Source: Ostreococcus mediterraneus (taxonomy: Eukaryota; Chlorophyta; Mamiellophyceae; Mamiellales; Bathycoccaceae). Taken from it: a stretch of 64,000 bases of DNA. The notes under the pieces were generated by a model that saw nothing but the letters and a program-made list of their open reading frames with translations, was not told the origin of the DNA and searched no databases. The stretch covers positions 141,237 through 205,236 of the forward strand of contig WMKK01000004.1 of NCBI GenBank assembly GCA_012295225.1, read 5' to 3'. The translations under genes were made by a program, and so were the position numbers. Positions 44,332-55,167 of this stretch are shown one piece after another; the stretch's first letter is position 1, and each line of letters opens with the position of its first letter.

Positions 44332-46029
44332 ATGTCATACCGTACCTTGAAAGTTGTCAAAATTAGCGATAGACGTCTCGCCTATGTCCACAAAACTTTG
44401 ATGGCTGCAATCTTGGTATACGCGCTAATCTCTGTAATCGGTGCGCACACATATATGCTGAAAGAGAAACCACGGGTGTACACGTCAGTCAGCGTAAATG
44501 ATACAGTTCGTGAGATAAATTTGGCTGTGAGTACATTGAGCGAGACATACTGTGATACGTCATATACAGACTTTGATGGGGACACTTTAGTCCCAGAGGG
44601 TGCTCATCTTAATAACAATTGCGTGACATACAATCCTACGTCAGAGATAGTGGAAACGAGCGAAGGGGCAACGTTCATTGCTACACACAAGAAGTCTGAG
44701 ACGTTTGAACGACAGTGCGATGATGAAACTGCGCAAACTGGGTGTTCTGTGACTTACTTGACCGAGATCAATCAGTTCCCATTAGATCCCGATAACTTAA
44801 TCTTCCAGATTCGCCCGCGCTTTGTTACTAGCTGGGGATATAATGGATACCCTGACACTGTTACGGTGTACGATTCCTCAACGACAGTATTTGAAGAGTA
44901 TAGCACAGATGACACGAATACCACTTCAAGATATCCAAACATGTATCTCCACGAAATTCTTCTTCTGGCAGATCTGGAATTAGATGATAGGAACAGTATT
45001 GAAGTTTCGACAAGTTTTGCCGGTGATTTCCCGCTTTACCGTATGACTGGTGTGCGTTTGAGCGTTGAGTTCACCTTTAGTAATTTCCGACCAATGTCTG
45101 ACTTTAAACCGTTTGATTTTAGTGCTCGTGCAGACATGAATGTACAACTCAATAGTGAAGGTAGCTTTGTTGAAAGCGTCGACGCCATCCATTTCACTGG
45201 AGCAGCCGACGATGTTTCACAAAATGGCACAATCATGAAGTATAGAGGCGTAGTGCTAGAGTATGCTTCATCAGGATTGATGGGAACCGCCGACTTTTAC
45301 ACAGCTATGATGGCAATTATGAGCTGCTTTATTATGGTTTCTGTAGCGACAACCGTGGTTGACATTATAGGAGCTTTCATTTACGATTCTTTCAAAGATG
45401 ATAAAATCGAAGATGATGGCGAGAGACAGCACTTGGAACACATGATTTTGAATTTAGAAACCGTTGGTGTGCCTTTCGGTCACGATGATTTGCAAATACT
45501 TCCGAATGTATCTATGAAAGAATTTCTTCAACTACTCCAGCGTGATATTGTCAAGCTTCATGCGTTGGCCCATCACATGAGCAGAGACCTTGCAGCTGCT
45601 GGCGTAAATCAGCATACATTATCAATTCAACAGCCGATCAAGCAGACGAATGTAGCGAAATTCAAGTGCCGTCTGATTGCACCAGACCGAACAGAAATCT
45701 ACCTCACGGGTGGACCTCAGACGCTTGGTCGAGGCCATGGTGGGTGTGAGTCTAAACGGATTTCGCACAAGCAGCTTAGTATAATAGCAAATGTACAAAG
45801 CGGTGTCGCATTAGTTAAGGGTTTGCATACTAAGAACGTGTCAGGTGTAGCGTTGTCTGGCGGCGCGTGGCAAGCGTTGAGTGCCAATGATGAAGTCGAG
45901 CTTGAGGCGGGTGACATGGTGACGTTACTTTTAGATCAGAACGAGCAAGAAACAACTGCGGAGGGCGTGTTTATATATGCTGTAGATCGTATTGAAGATT
46001 CATCTGCCAAGAGCTGGTTCAGTTGGTAG
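44332..46029 (+). CDS. P2X-like receptor channel with C-terminal FHA-like domain
   Basis: A ligand-gated cation channel of the P2X family. TM1 is near residues 22-43 (MAAILVYALISVIGAHTYML). A Cys-containing extracellular domain includes the TFSNFRPMSDF segment. TM2 near 315-350 has GLMGTADFYTAMM and TTVVDIIGAF, matching the P2X G--G--D...T---D pattern. After a helical linker, residues about 443-556 form an FHA-like fold of the PNKP/APLF type: QTLGRGHGGCESKRISHKQL, then VKGLHTKNVSGV, GGAWQ and ANDEVELEAGD. The frame is open a little upstream of the ATG to an acceptor at about 44294, so a short first exon (ATG near 44220) is possible. 565 aa is long for P2X. It ends 8 bp from the convergent DUF3755 gene. 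Confidence 0.82.
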   Translation: MSYRTLKVVKISDRRLAYVHKTLMAAILVYALISVIGAHTYMLKEKPRVYTSVSVNDTVREINLAVSTLSETYCDTSYTDFDGDTLVPEGAHLNNNCVTYNPTSEIVETSEGATFIATHKKSETFERQCDDETAQTGCSVTYLTEINQFPLDPDNLIFQIRPRFVTSWGYNGYPDTVTVYDSSTTVFEEYSTDDTNTTSRYPNMYLHEILLLADLELDDRNSIEVSTSFAGDFPLYRMTGVRLSVEFTFSNFRPMSDFKPFDFSARADMNVQLNSEGSFVESVDAIHFTGAADDVSQNGTIMKYRGVVLEYASSGLMGTADFYTAMMAIMSCFIMVSVATTVVDIIGAFIYDSFKDDKIEDDGERQHLEHMILNLETVGVPFGHDDLQILPNVSMKEFLQLLQRDIVKLHALAHHMSRDLAAAGVNQHTLSIQQPIKQTNVAKFKCRLIAPDRTEIYLTGGPQTLGRGHGGCESKRISHKQLSIIANVQSGVALVKGLHTKNVSGVALSGGAWQALSANDEVELEAGDMVTLLLDQNEQETTAEGVFIYAVDRIEDSSAKSWFSW

Positions 46030-46037
46030 CTGGAAAA

Positions 46038-46598
46038 TCAGTAGTCAAAATCTTCTAATCCAAGACTCGTTGCAAGTGAGATATTCATGCTCACCGGAAG
46101 CCTTGGAAGATGAGAGACATTCTTTGAAATGATAACCATTTCATCTAATGCTAGGCGTATATTACGTTGTAGAAGCATCAACGACGATTTACTAGAAACA
46201 TAATCCTGTATCTGAATTTTGTGCTGTGTTTGTGCAAAAAGTACATCGTTTTCGTTCATCAACTTTGTAACCGTAGATCGTGCCTCGCTTATACATTCAA
46301 GGCTGGAACCATTGCGAAGTGCTGAAGTCAATATTTTCTGTAATCGTTGTCCGCCGCAATTTTCGTCCAGAAGGGGCTCAACTTTGCGAGCCAACCACTG
46401 GACACGAAAAGCGACATCCCTGATGTCTTTTGTTTCGAGCTTTCTAGAAACGAGTGCGTACAACCTGAGTGAATCTAACGTGCCACCGTTATCCAACCAT
46501 TTTCTCATGGTAGATTCTAATATGTTTTGCTCGAGTGCGCTCCAACAAGGTCCTTCAACACGTCCGTGCGTCACGTCTCCGTCTCTTTTGGAGTTCAT
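46038..46598 (-). CDS. DUF3755-family protein
   Basis: A plant-type protein of unknown role with a SANT/Myb-like N-terminal region. It reads CWSALEQNILESTMRKW, then YALVSRKLETKDIRDVAFRV and QWLARK. This matches the W-x-EEQ...KTVRDVALR-RWM-KK block of DUF3755. A helical C-terminal part (MNENDVLFAQTQ, NISLATSLG) also fits. The protein is 186 aa from the ATG at 46598 and intronless. Its stop lies 8 bp from the P2X-like stop, so the 3' ends must overlap. A nuclear chromatin or transcription role is plausible but unproven. Confidence 0.75.
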   Translation of the reverse strand: MNSKRDGDVTHGRVEGPCWSALEQNILESTMRKWLDNGGTLDSLRLYALVSRKLETKDIRDVAFRVQWLARKVEPLLDENCGGQRLQKILTSALRNGSSLECISEARSTVTKLMNENDVLFAQTQHKIQIQDYVSSKSSLMLLQRNIRLALDEMVIISKNVSHLPRLPVSMNISLATSLGLEDFDY

Positions 46599-46843
46599 GC
46601 ACAGATTTTGCAAGTTCGAACGATCTCAGTGATGAAAGACATTATTCACCACAGATATGTACTTAAATATGAGTGCTGCTGTGCGTACATGTGGTTGTGA
46701 ATGCTGGAGGCAAGCGCAAGTATCGCCCGCGTACGTGACTCACGTGCTTGCCACGCGTTGCAGGGTTACTGGCTCAAAAAGATGCCTTTTGCTTCGCGAG
46801 CTCACCAAAAGCCTCATATTCCATGCTTTAAGTAGATTTATAA
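46599..46843. other. Upstream region of the DUF3755 gene
   Basis: No gene was recognised. The stretch ends with TAA at 46841-46843, the left target duplication of the adjacent Tourist-like element. Confidence 0.55.
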
Positions 46844-47415
46844 GGGTGACTAAGAGGTCGAAATTAGAATAGTGAAATGCCCAAAGTTATTCCTATTCCC
46901 GAAAAATCGTGACTAAGAGGTCGAAAATAAGCTAATTTCTTATTCCAATTGCCCAAAGATTGGAATAAAATCGCCAAAGTTATTCCAATCTTTGCGATTG
47001 GAATAGCGATTGGAATAGCGACGACGAGTTAATGACTCAACGATTTTTAGGGGGTCGCGGAGCCCGCTATTCTAATTCCGCACCTCTTAGTCGGAAATAG
47101 GAATAGCGAGCCTTCACCTCGACGTAACTCACACGTCTCACTGCAAAAAGCTTTGAAAAATCCGTGCGACGGCGCAACAACGCGCAAGGTGACGATGTCG
47201 CGCTCTCCGCCCAGAGCACGGCATCGTCCGCGTCGAGTACACGGCGTTTTCGTTCCCCAAGCTCATCACCAGTCAAAACTGTGGGTATGTGTTGACCAAT
47301 TGTGACTCGAGGCTGTTCGTTATTTCAATCGAGGACCTCTTAGTCGGAATTAGCATAAAATTGCAATATACACCCGAAAAAAGGCGCTATTCTAATTTCG
47401 ACCTCTTAGTCACCC
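46844..47415. mobile_element. Tourist-like MITE (PIF/Harbinger type), 572 bp
   Basis: TIRs start GGGTGACTAAGAGGTCGAAA and are flanked by the 3-bp duplication TAA at 46841-46843 and 47416-47418. This is the PIF/Harbinger pattern. The interior repeats the TIR core (GACTAAGAGGTCGAAA) and short GATTGGAATAGC units near 46930-47020. There is no coding capacity. Confidence 0.88.
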
Positions 47416-47699
47416 TAAGTTTATTTTAATACAGATGACGTCTTGGAAATGAATTTTCTTATAATCAGTTGAGAAAATCTCAAGCCTAGATCGGTGAAAA
47501 TAGCATATGAATCGATCATATTGTAACCTAAAAAGCGAGCATGATACCGATTTGTTTTTCTCCTTCAATACGAAATATTCGCGCTTGGACATTTTAGGGC
47601 TGAACTTGTATTGACTCCGCGTCCGACAGACGACAGCAGGTTTCGACGGGTGTTGCCACTCGTTTGACGTAAAAAGAGTTCGCTTTTTAAAAGGCAATC

Positions 47700-50158
47700 A
47701 TGCCTAGGTCCATGACTCCAGTGTGTGCGGAGCGATGCGTTCACTTTCGGACTGCAGGTACCCGGCAGCGAAAAAAGTCGCGCACACAAGCAACGTTAAA
47801 CACTTCAACGCGGCGGCATTTTCATACGATACGTTGCGCGGAACAACGCGAAATTAGTGCACACGTTTTTTCGACTAGGAATATTCTCACCAAAAGTTCC
47901 GTTATCTTTCGCCGGTTGGTTCTAACTGCTGCCGGATTGAAGGCGCTGGCGTCTTCAACCGCAGCAAATGGCTTCCTACATAAGGTTTTGGGTGCAGGGG
48001 GTGGAAGTAATGGGCACGATGGATTCTCGTTCAGTGGAGGCGGTGGTGGTGGTGGAAATGACCCCATTTTCGGCGCTCAGCCCGCGTACGCGCGCACTGA
48101 TGATGAATATGAAGATGATATTTACGGCCTTGAGGATGATGAGGGTGATGACGAAGAATACGAAGACGAGGACGGTGAAGAGGATGATGATTCTGAAGGT
48201 GGTCGCGACGTCGAATCTCGCGGCGATAAACAGGGGAGTCAATTGAAAAAAGCAAAAAGCAAAGATAGTTTTATTTGCGAATCAGTACTTGCAACGAATT
48301 TACCAACTGGGCCAGGAATCCCAACAAAGGTGAGTACAAATCTGTGAGAGTCTTATAGTAAAAGAAACTGACCTTATACAAATAGTCTGAATTATTCCAG
48401 GGCTTGAACGCTCGACGAGGAGTGGAACTTTCGAAAAAGGATCTATCTGATGATCTTGAGCAACTGCTTAATACTGGCCTATTCGCAAACGTTGATGCAA
48501 ACGTGACACCAAAAAAGAGCGGATATGCTGTGGAGTTTGTTTTCAGAGAGAAGATTTGGCCCAAAATTCAAACATTTAAAGTAGCGGGAGCGACTGCACT
48601 ACCTCGAGATATTGAGCTTCAGGTTCTGCAGGCCGCGCAAAAGAGTCAAAACTGCACAGTTAGAGTTTTGGCCACAGCAAAAAATATTATCGAAAGTTAT
48701 TATACTAGTAAAGGATTAACTTTCGGTACTATTTCTCACTTTGATGGAATGGAAAACGGTGAAGTCATTGCACATTTGGTCGAGGGAGAAATATCCAGAG
48801 TCCAGGCCGTTTATCTAGATGAAAACATGCAACCAATCGAAGGCAACAAGGGCTTTACGCACCCAAGAGTCATACAGCGCGAGCATAATTTTAAAGTTGG
48901 TAATCTTTACAACGTAGAAGATGCAAAAACGGCTCTCAGAGATATATTTTTGCTTCAATTATTTGATAATGTCCAAGTTGTACCGCGACCAGATGAGAAA
49001 GATCCCTCGAAGGTCCAGGTTGACATCATGCTCAGAGAGCGACCAGTTCGAACAGCAGAAACTGAACTCGAGTGGAGCATTGCACCCGGCGAACAAGGCC
49101 GTCCTGATCTCGTTTCAGCTCGACCTGGTGGCTCTGTATTTTTCGAGCAACGAAATCTTGACGGTTGGGGTAGGCAACTTTTTGGGTCTGTTTCCACGGC
49201 AAACTTTTTTCAACCTCAAGACGACCTTGGCTTTAAATTAGAGTACGTTCACCCGTACTGTTACGGAGACGGCGATGCGTTCAAGTCTTCTTTCAAAACT
49301 GCTGTCTTCAACACGCGTAAATTATCTCCTACGTTTACAGGAGGTCCGCTTATGACCGATGTTCCGGCTGTCTGGATAGATCGAGCTGGTATGAAGGCAA
49401 CTCTGACTCAAAACTTTTCCAGACAGTCTCGATGCAATACTAGCTTGGTATTAGAGGAAATAACGACACGAGACGATTCAGGTGCTGTCTGTGCTCATGG
49501 TGCAAAACAGTTGTCGAACGGCGTCTTATCCGCGGACGGACCAAGAACAACACACTCTGAAACAGGAACAGATAGGATGCTATTTCTTCAAAGTAATTGC
49601 ACACGAGATACCACCAAATTTGTAAACGGGACACAGATAGGATCCAGAGACATAGTTCAATTCGATCAGTCTCTTGGACTGAGCTCCAGAATGCCGATAT
49701 TTAATCGTTTTACAGCAGAGCTAACACGATTCTTTCAGGTTTGCTCTGAGAACAAAAAGACTGCGTTACCTCCCCCAGTTTTCGTCGCTCATTCAAAGCT
49801 GGGACATATTGTTGGAAACTGCAGTTCATATGACGCATTCACACTTGGTGGACCGCATTCTTGCCGCGGCTATAGTGTAGGGGAGTTGGGGGCGGCACGG
49901 AGTTTTCTCGAGACCGCGATCGAGTTACGCATCCCTGTGCCATACCTAAACACGCATGCCTTTACTTTCTGGGAAAGCTGTACGGACCTGAACTCGAGTT
50001 CAAAAGTCCTTGGTAATCCAACAGAGTATTACCGTCGGGCTGGTAAAGGGATCAGCTATGGCTTTGGTCTCAAACTTGGACCAGTTCGTGCCGAGTGGTG
50101 CAGTGACAATAACCAGGGCAACGGAGCTACTTATATTCGTTTTGGTGAGCGCTTCTAG
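47700..50158 (+). CDS. TOC75: Plastid outer-envelope import channel Toc75 (Omp85/BamA family)
   Basis: The beta-barrel channel of the TOC complex that imports precursor proteins into the plastid. Exons 47700-48329 and 48401-50158, with a 71-bp intron, give 795 aa, the usual Toc75 size. A bipartite leader contains the Gly-rich GGGGGGGNDP stretch typical of Toc75 and an unusually long Asp/Glu run (about residues 135-180). POTRA-type segments follow (HLVEGEISRVQAVYLDE, RVIQREHNFKVGNLYNVED). The barrel contains the ARPGGSVFFEQRNLDGWGR block, FTLGGPHSCRGYSVGELGAA and the terminal ATYIRFGERF. Plastid Hsp70 lies directly downstream on the same strand. Confidence 0.93.
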
Positions 50159-50545
50159 TGAATCTCTGAGGCGTGTTGCAATGAATAGTCCACCCGTCCG
50201 TGCTCTTCCTCGTCTATAATAAGTCGTTATATTTTAATAGCAAATTTGCCATCCCAACGTTGTTCAATATGAACGGCAAACTAAGAAAGTATTTGTTAGA
50301 AACATATTTAAATTTCTTATTCTAATAGGTACTCTTCAAAATCTGAAAAATCGCGCTACGGGAGCACTGTTACAATATCTGAAGTTAGAATACAATATGA
50401 CAACATTATAAAAACTCATCATTTATTTTGATTAGAGGAGGGGTTAATTGCCGGCGGCGTAAAGAAAGAAAGAAGCTTCCCGAAAACTGTGTGACCACTA
50501 CTGCGCGCGCACGCCGAACGGAAGTTCGTAAAGATTAAACGCGAC
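50159..50545. other. Spacer between Toc75 and plastid Hsp70
   Basis: No gene was seen. It serves as the Toc75 3' region and the Hsp70 promoter/leader. I looked for nGAAn heat-shock-element arrays and found none that was convincing by eye. Confidence 0.5.
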
Positions 50546-52708
50546 ATGTCCACGATTTCGATTCATAAAATTTCGAATTCTAGCATGGCGAATCGAATGA
50601 CATCGAACTCTTTGAGGACGAGCTCCTACCGAGGAAACAATCTCGTTTTGCATAAACGCGTGGTCTTACGCAAAGCATCAGCCAAAGGGCCCGTGGTTCG
50701 AGCCGAAAAGGTTGTCGGTATCGATCTTGGTACAACCAATTCGGCGGTAAGTTTGTAAAATAAATCGTCGGTGAAATCACGCGAAACCAGCACACTTCGC
50801 TGGCCACCAAATAACGGGTCTATCTGTACAGGCTTGCCTCTTGCTTTGCTGACCATTTCGTATGAAAACTCATTCCAACAGGTGGCCGCGATGGAAGGCG
50901 GTAATCCAACCATCGTAACGAACTCTGAAGGTGGTCGAACGACACCATCGGTTGTTGCCTATACCAAGAATGGTGAAAGGCTGGTTGGTCAAATTGCGAA
51001 GCGGCAAGGAGTAGTGAACCCTACAAACACTTTTGCCTCTGTGAAGCGCTTTATAGGCCGAAAATTCGCTGAAGTCTCAAATGAATCGAAGGAAATCTCT
51101 TACTCTGTTCTTAACACAAGCGGATCTGTCAAAATTGATTGTCCAGCGCTTGGAAAGCAATTTGCCCCAGAAGAAATCTCAGCGCAGGTACTGCGCAAGC
51201 TGTGTGATGACGCTTCAACTTTCCTTGGCGACAGTGTAACGAAGGCGGTTATCACAGTTCCTGCATATTTCAATGATAGCCAGCGCCAAGCAACTAAAGA
51301 TGCCGGACAAATCGCCGGTATTGAAGTCCTTCGAATCATTAATGAGCCAACTGCAGCTTCATTAGCGTATGGCTTTGAACGCAAGTCAAATGAGACCATT
51401 CTCATTTTTGATCTCGGCGGTGGCACATTCGATGTTTCTCTACTTGAGGTTGGGGATGGAGTGTTTGAAGTATTGTCGACTTCTGGTGATACTCATCTCG
51501 GTGGCGATGACTTTGACAAACGAATTGTTGACTGGCTTGCCGAGGACTTCAAGAAAGCAGAAGGTATCGAGCTTCTCAAAGACAAGCAGGCTCTCCAACG
51601 TCTTACGGAAGCAGCAGAAAAAGCGAAGATGGATCTCTCTTCAACAACGAGCGCTAATATCTCATTACCCTTCATTACTGCCACAGCTGAGGGTCCAAAA
51701 CACATTGATACAACTCTTAGTCGTTCCAAATTCGAACAGCTTTGTGAAGACCTCATCACGCGGTGCAAAGTTCCTGTTGAGCAAGCTTTGAAAGACGCCA
51801 AATTAAGCCTGAGCGAGGTTGATGAGGTTATTTTGGTTGGGGGTTCTACTCGCATCCCAGCTATTCGCGAACTTGTTCGAAGCTTGACTAAAAAGGAACC
51901 AAATATGAGCGTCAATCCTGACGAAGTCGTAGCTCTTGGGGCAGCCGTTCAAGCGGGTGTTCTGGCTGGCGAGGTTTCTGATATTGTTCTCCTCGATGTG
52001 ACGCCACTTTCCTTGGGACTTGAAACTCTGGGCGGGGTGATGACGAAGCTCATCCCGAGGAACACAACGCTTCCTACTTCTAAGTCAGAGGTCTTTTCGA
52101 CGGCTGCAGATGGTCAGACAAGTGTTGAAATAAATGTTCTCCAAGGCGAACGTGAATTTGTGAAAGACAACAAGAGCCTTGGCACGTTTCGGTTGGACGG
52201 CATCCCCTCAGCACCAAGAGGCGTACCACAGATCGAAGTCAAATTTGATATAGATGCAAATGGAATTTTGTCTGTGGAAGCGTGCGATAAAGGTACTGGT
52301 AAGAAGCAGGACATCAAGATTACGGGCGCCTCTACATTATCATCTGATGAGGTCGAAAGAATGGTCGCTGAGGCCGAAACATTCGCGGCTGAAGACTCTA
52401 AACGCCGCGAAGAAGTTGAGGTACGGAACAGCGCAGATTCTATGGTATATCAGACCGAGAAGCAACTGAAAGAGCTTGCAGACAAGGTTCCAAGTGACAT
52501 AGCAGATAAAGTGAATGCTAAACTTGCCGAACTGAAGGAGGCTATTTCCTCTAACGATGTTCAGAGCATGAAATCGGCACAAGAAGCGCTTCAACAAGAA
52601 GTTATGGCCCTCGGTCAGGCCATGTATCAAGGAGAAAATGCTGGAAACACCTCCTCGTCTGCCACTCCAGACGATGTCATCGATGCCGAGTTCAGCAGTG
52701 ACAAATAA
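50546..52708 (+). CDS. Plastid stromal Hsp70 (DnaK type)
   Basis: An ATP-driven chaperone for folding and import in the plastid stroma. Exons 50546-50746 and 50882-52708 give 675 aa. The 135-bp intron sits inside the first ATPase signature ([11 protein letters not shown]). Other signatures are [12 protein letters not shown] and [12 protein letters not shown]. The substrate-binding domain has [16 protein letters not shown]. The C-terminus ends [12 protein letters not shown], typical of cyanobacterial/plastid DnaK. A basic, Ser-rich leader of about 50 residues precedes the core. It is very strongly conserved throughout. Confidence 0.97.
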
Positions 52709-52754
52709 AAATTATTCACAAGAGGCACTGTCGCACCATTCTTCTCGTTCTACT

Positions 52755-52786
52755 AATTTAATTCAATTTAATTCAATTCAATTCAT
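52755..52786. repeat. AATTC/AATTTAATTC simple repeat
   Basis: A short run of AATTC and AATTT units in the 3' flank of the Hsp70 gene. Confidence 0.8.
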
Positions 52787-52960
52787 GCACGTTATAAAAC
52801 ATAACTGCCTCACTGACAACAAGCAGCATAGTGGTCTTGCTTTGATCAAATCTCTTACCCGCTTTCGCGGCGCGAGTCAAGTATTGAGGACAACACGATT
52901 GAGTGTGAATTGTGAAAGGCCGGTTCGGGATGTGCCATTTGTTCGGGGCTTGGACGATGA

Positions 52961-53887
52961 GGAAAGATTTATATATCGCACCTTTAGAGGAGTCCCCCCG
53001 AGGTCGACGAGTCATGAACGGTCAAATACCACAATACATTGTGTCTTTTAGCGGTATCATATCATTACACCCCATTTGCTACCGGGTGTTTGCACCTTGC
53101 GAAAATTCGTGAAAAACGTGATGCGTGGCAAATACGAGTGAAATCGAGCGACGCGACGCAAACTTTGGTCGACCAACCGCTCGCAAACAGTGACATATAC
53201 TCCGCGTTANATAANTNAAGCAGTTANGCNTCGTCAACACACTCACACGTGCGCCCGCTGTATCATTTGTATCGCAGTTACCCTTACACTGTCACACTGA
53301 ACTGATGTATTCCAAACCCTATATAGGGTTTGGGTAGGGTTTAGTCAAACCCTAAGAGATGTTCATCGCGCCGAATGCCACTCGAAATGCATCGCGTCCA
53401 TGTGCGCGCTTCAAGGAATGTCATTCATATGCAGCTTAAGCGTTTTGCGGAAGAATGCACGCAATGGATCGCGTTTGTGAGGACCCATTGATGTTACTGT
53501 CCGCGACAACTAAACCCTAAGTAGGGTTTAGAGCGCGGCGCGTTGACAAGTAATCTGTTAAGCAGCAAGTTAGAATTGCGATGGTGATCCCACGCGTCGT
53601 CGGGGTTTGCGCGCTGTGAAACTATGCGAGACAGTCAAGACGGGTCTGTTGTCCTCGTTTTCGAGCGTTTTCGTCGCGGCATAGTGGCCACGTCGTCCGT
53701 TTCGCTTCAAATCATGCAACTCTGAAGCATCAAGTTTTTCACGAATTTTCGCGTGCAAACACCCGGTAGCAAATGGGGTGTAATAATCTGATAGTGCTAA
53801 AAGACACAATGTATTGTGATATTTGACCGATCATGACTCGTCGACCTCGGGGGGACTCCTCTAAAGGTGCGATATATAAATCTTTCC
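52961..53887 (-). mobile_element. Mutator-like non-autonomous element, copy 2 (927 bp)
   Basis: The long TIRs begin GGAAAGATTTATATATCGCA. A perfect 9-bp target duplication, GGACGATGA, lies at 52952-52960 and 53888-53896. The interior aligns with the element at 12248-13178 only in reverse orientation, and the outermost TIR bases differ, so the two are diverged members of one family. Telomere-like motifs near 53306-53360 and 53511-53531 are conserved. A few ambiguous bases lie at 53210-53230. Confidence 0.9.
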
Positions 53888-53896
53888 GGACGATGA

Positions 53897-54713
53897 CATG
53901 TAAAGCAGATAAAAGCCCGAATATTTGTCTAATATCTCTCTAAAAATTGTACTTTATGTGAGGCTGTCAGATCATAAGTATATATGATCTGTGTCGCGCA
54001 TTCTACTCCTGTCATATAAAATGTACAAAAGAGTGATTTCAACCAATAACATGTTCATAAGTACCAAGTCGGTACTTAATATGGGACGAAATGGCTATAG
54101 GCACGTGTGTTTAAGCGTATTCCGAAACTCCGTTTGTTGCTCTCTTATGAAACCGTGAGTTCTCGAAGTACGGCCCCTAGTGCGCACGCACTCCATTCGC
54201 GCACTCTGGTCTCAAAGCAGATAGAGGTCACGGTGCCGCATGCAACCGTATGCGCACATCGGCGCTATCTGCTTAAATGTTTTACTTCTCAGTGGAACTG
54301 CCGACGGTTGCAAAAGCTCAAGTTCTTGCAAGGCGTTAACATTCTTTATCAGGTACACCCGTTCGAAATTCTCAGTTCTTAACTGTGTAACTTCCACAAT
54401 CTCAAAGTTTTGCAGCCTGGTTTCTCCTTTTGACGACGTTTTCGGCCTTTTATTCAGGTGAACTCTTAACAACAATATACATCAAATAAGTATAACTCGG
54501 TTTAGTTGTACAACGTGCCTGCTGCGTCCAAGCACGACTCGTAGGCGCGCTGTCTTTCACGTGCCTGCGTATTTTGCTTTCAGAAGTGGTGCAGTGCTTT
54601 GCTAGTTCAGAAAAATGTGACAGCAAGTTAAACAGGAATATTGCCGGTACTCCAACATATCTGCTGTGTGCTTGACATAAAATTGATTCATGAATGAATA
54701 GCCTTTTTCGCAG
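53897..54713. other. No supported gene; possible unresolved exons
   Basis: Overlapping frames occur on both strands at 54107-54475, for example an 87-codon minus frame with FERVYLIKNVNALQELELL, without a recognisable family. Upstream exons of the small gene at 54714 may lie in 54590-54660. Confidence 0.35.
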
Positions 54714-55071
54714 GAGAGATTGCTTCGTCTTTTGTTCTTAGTTCAGTGATTTTGTCGCGTACACCTATTGCAGCTAGCTCTGGTGCAATAGAGAATGGAT
54801 GGAATCAAACTTTTCTTAGTGGTGAGACGCTGAAATTCTGAAGTGAGTGACATAACTTTTTAGATAGCTGCGGCATTCGCTTCATTTTCCGGACGACTGC
54901 TATTCTTTCACATGGTTTTGATGGCTAGCGGATCACTCCATAGTCGTTTGTTTGTGCGCGTCAGTGCTGATATTCTGGCTTGTATAGGATCATGGGTACG
55001 TCTGCAGCTTATTTTCTTCACGAACATTCATCCATGATAAAAAATAGCTTGTATTCGGTTCGCGTACGTGA
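54714..55071 (+). CDS. Possible small membrane protein, C-terminal exons, unknown
   Basis: I do not recognise this. Three exons deduced by frame continuity (54714-54821, a middle exon starting near 54869, a last exon near 55048-55071) encode a hydrophobic chain: EIASSFVLSSVILSRTPIAA, then AAAFASFSGRLLFHMVLMA and ADILACIGSWLVFGSRT at the end. Two or three membrane segments are likely. The start exon is not found. It is convergent with ClpR1. Confidence 0.35.
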
Positions 55072-55167
55072 GATGTAAAAATACTGCTTTGTCTTATTGA
55101 AATGTACTACTGTACCACAAAAGAAAAGTTATCCTCCTCAAGCTAAAATAACGTAAGCGTGGCGGAA

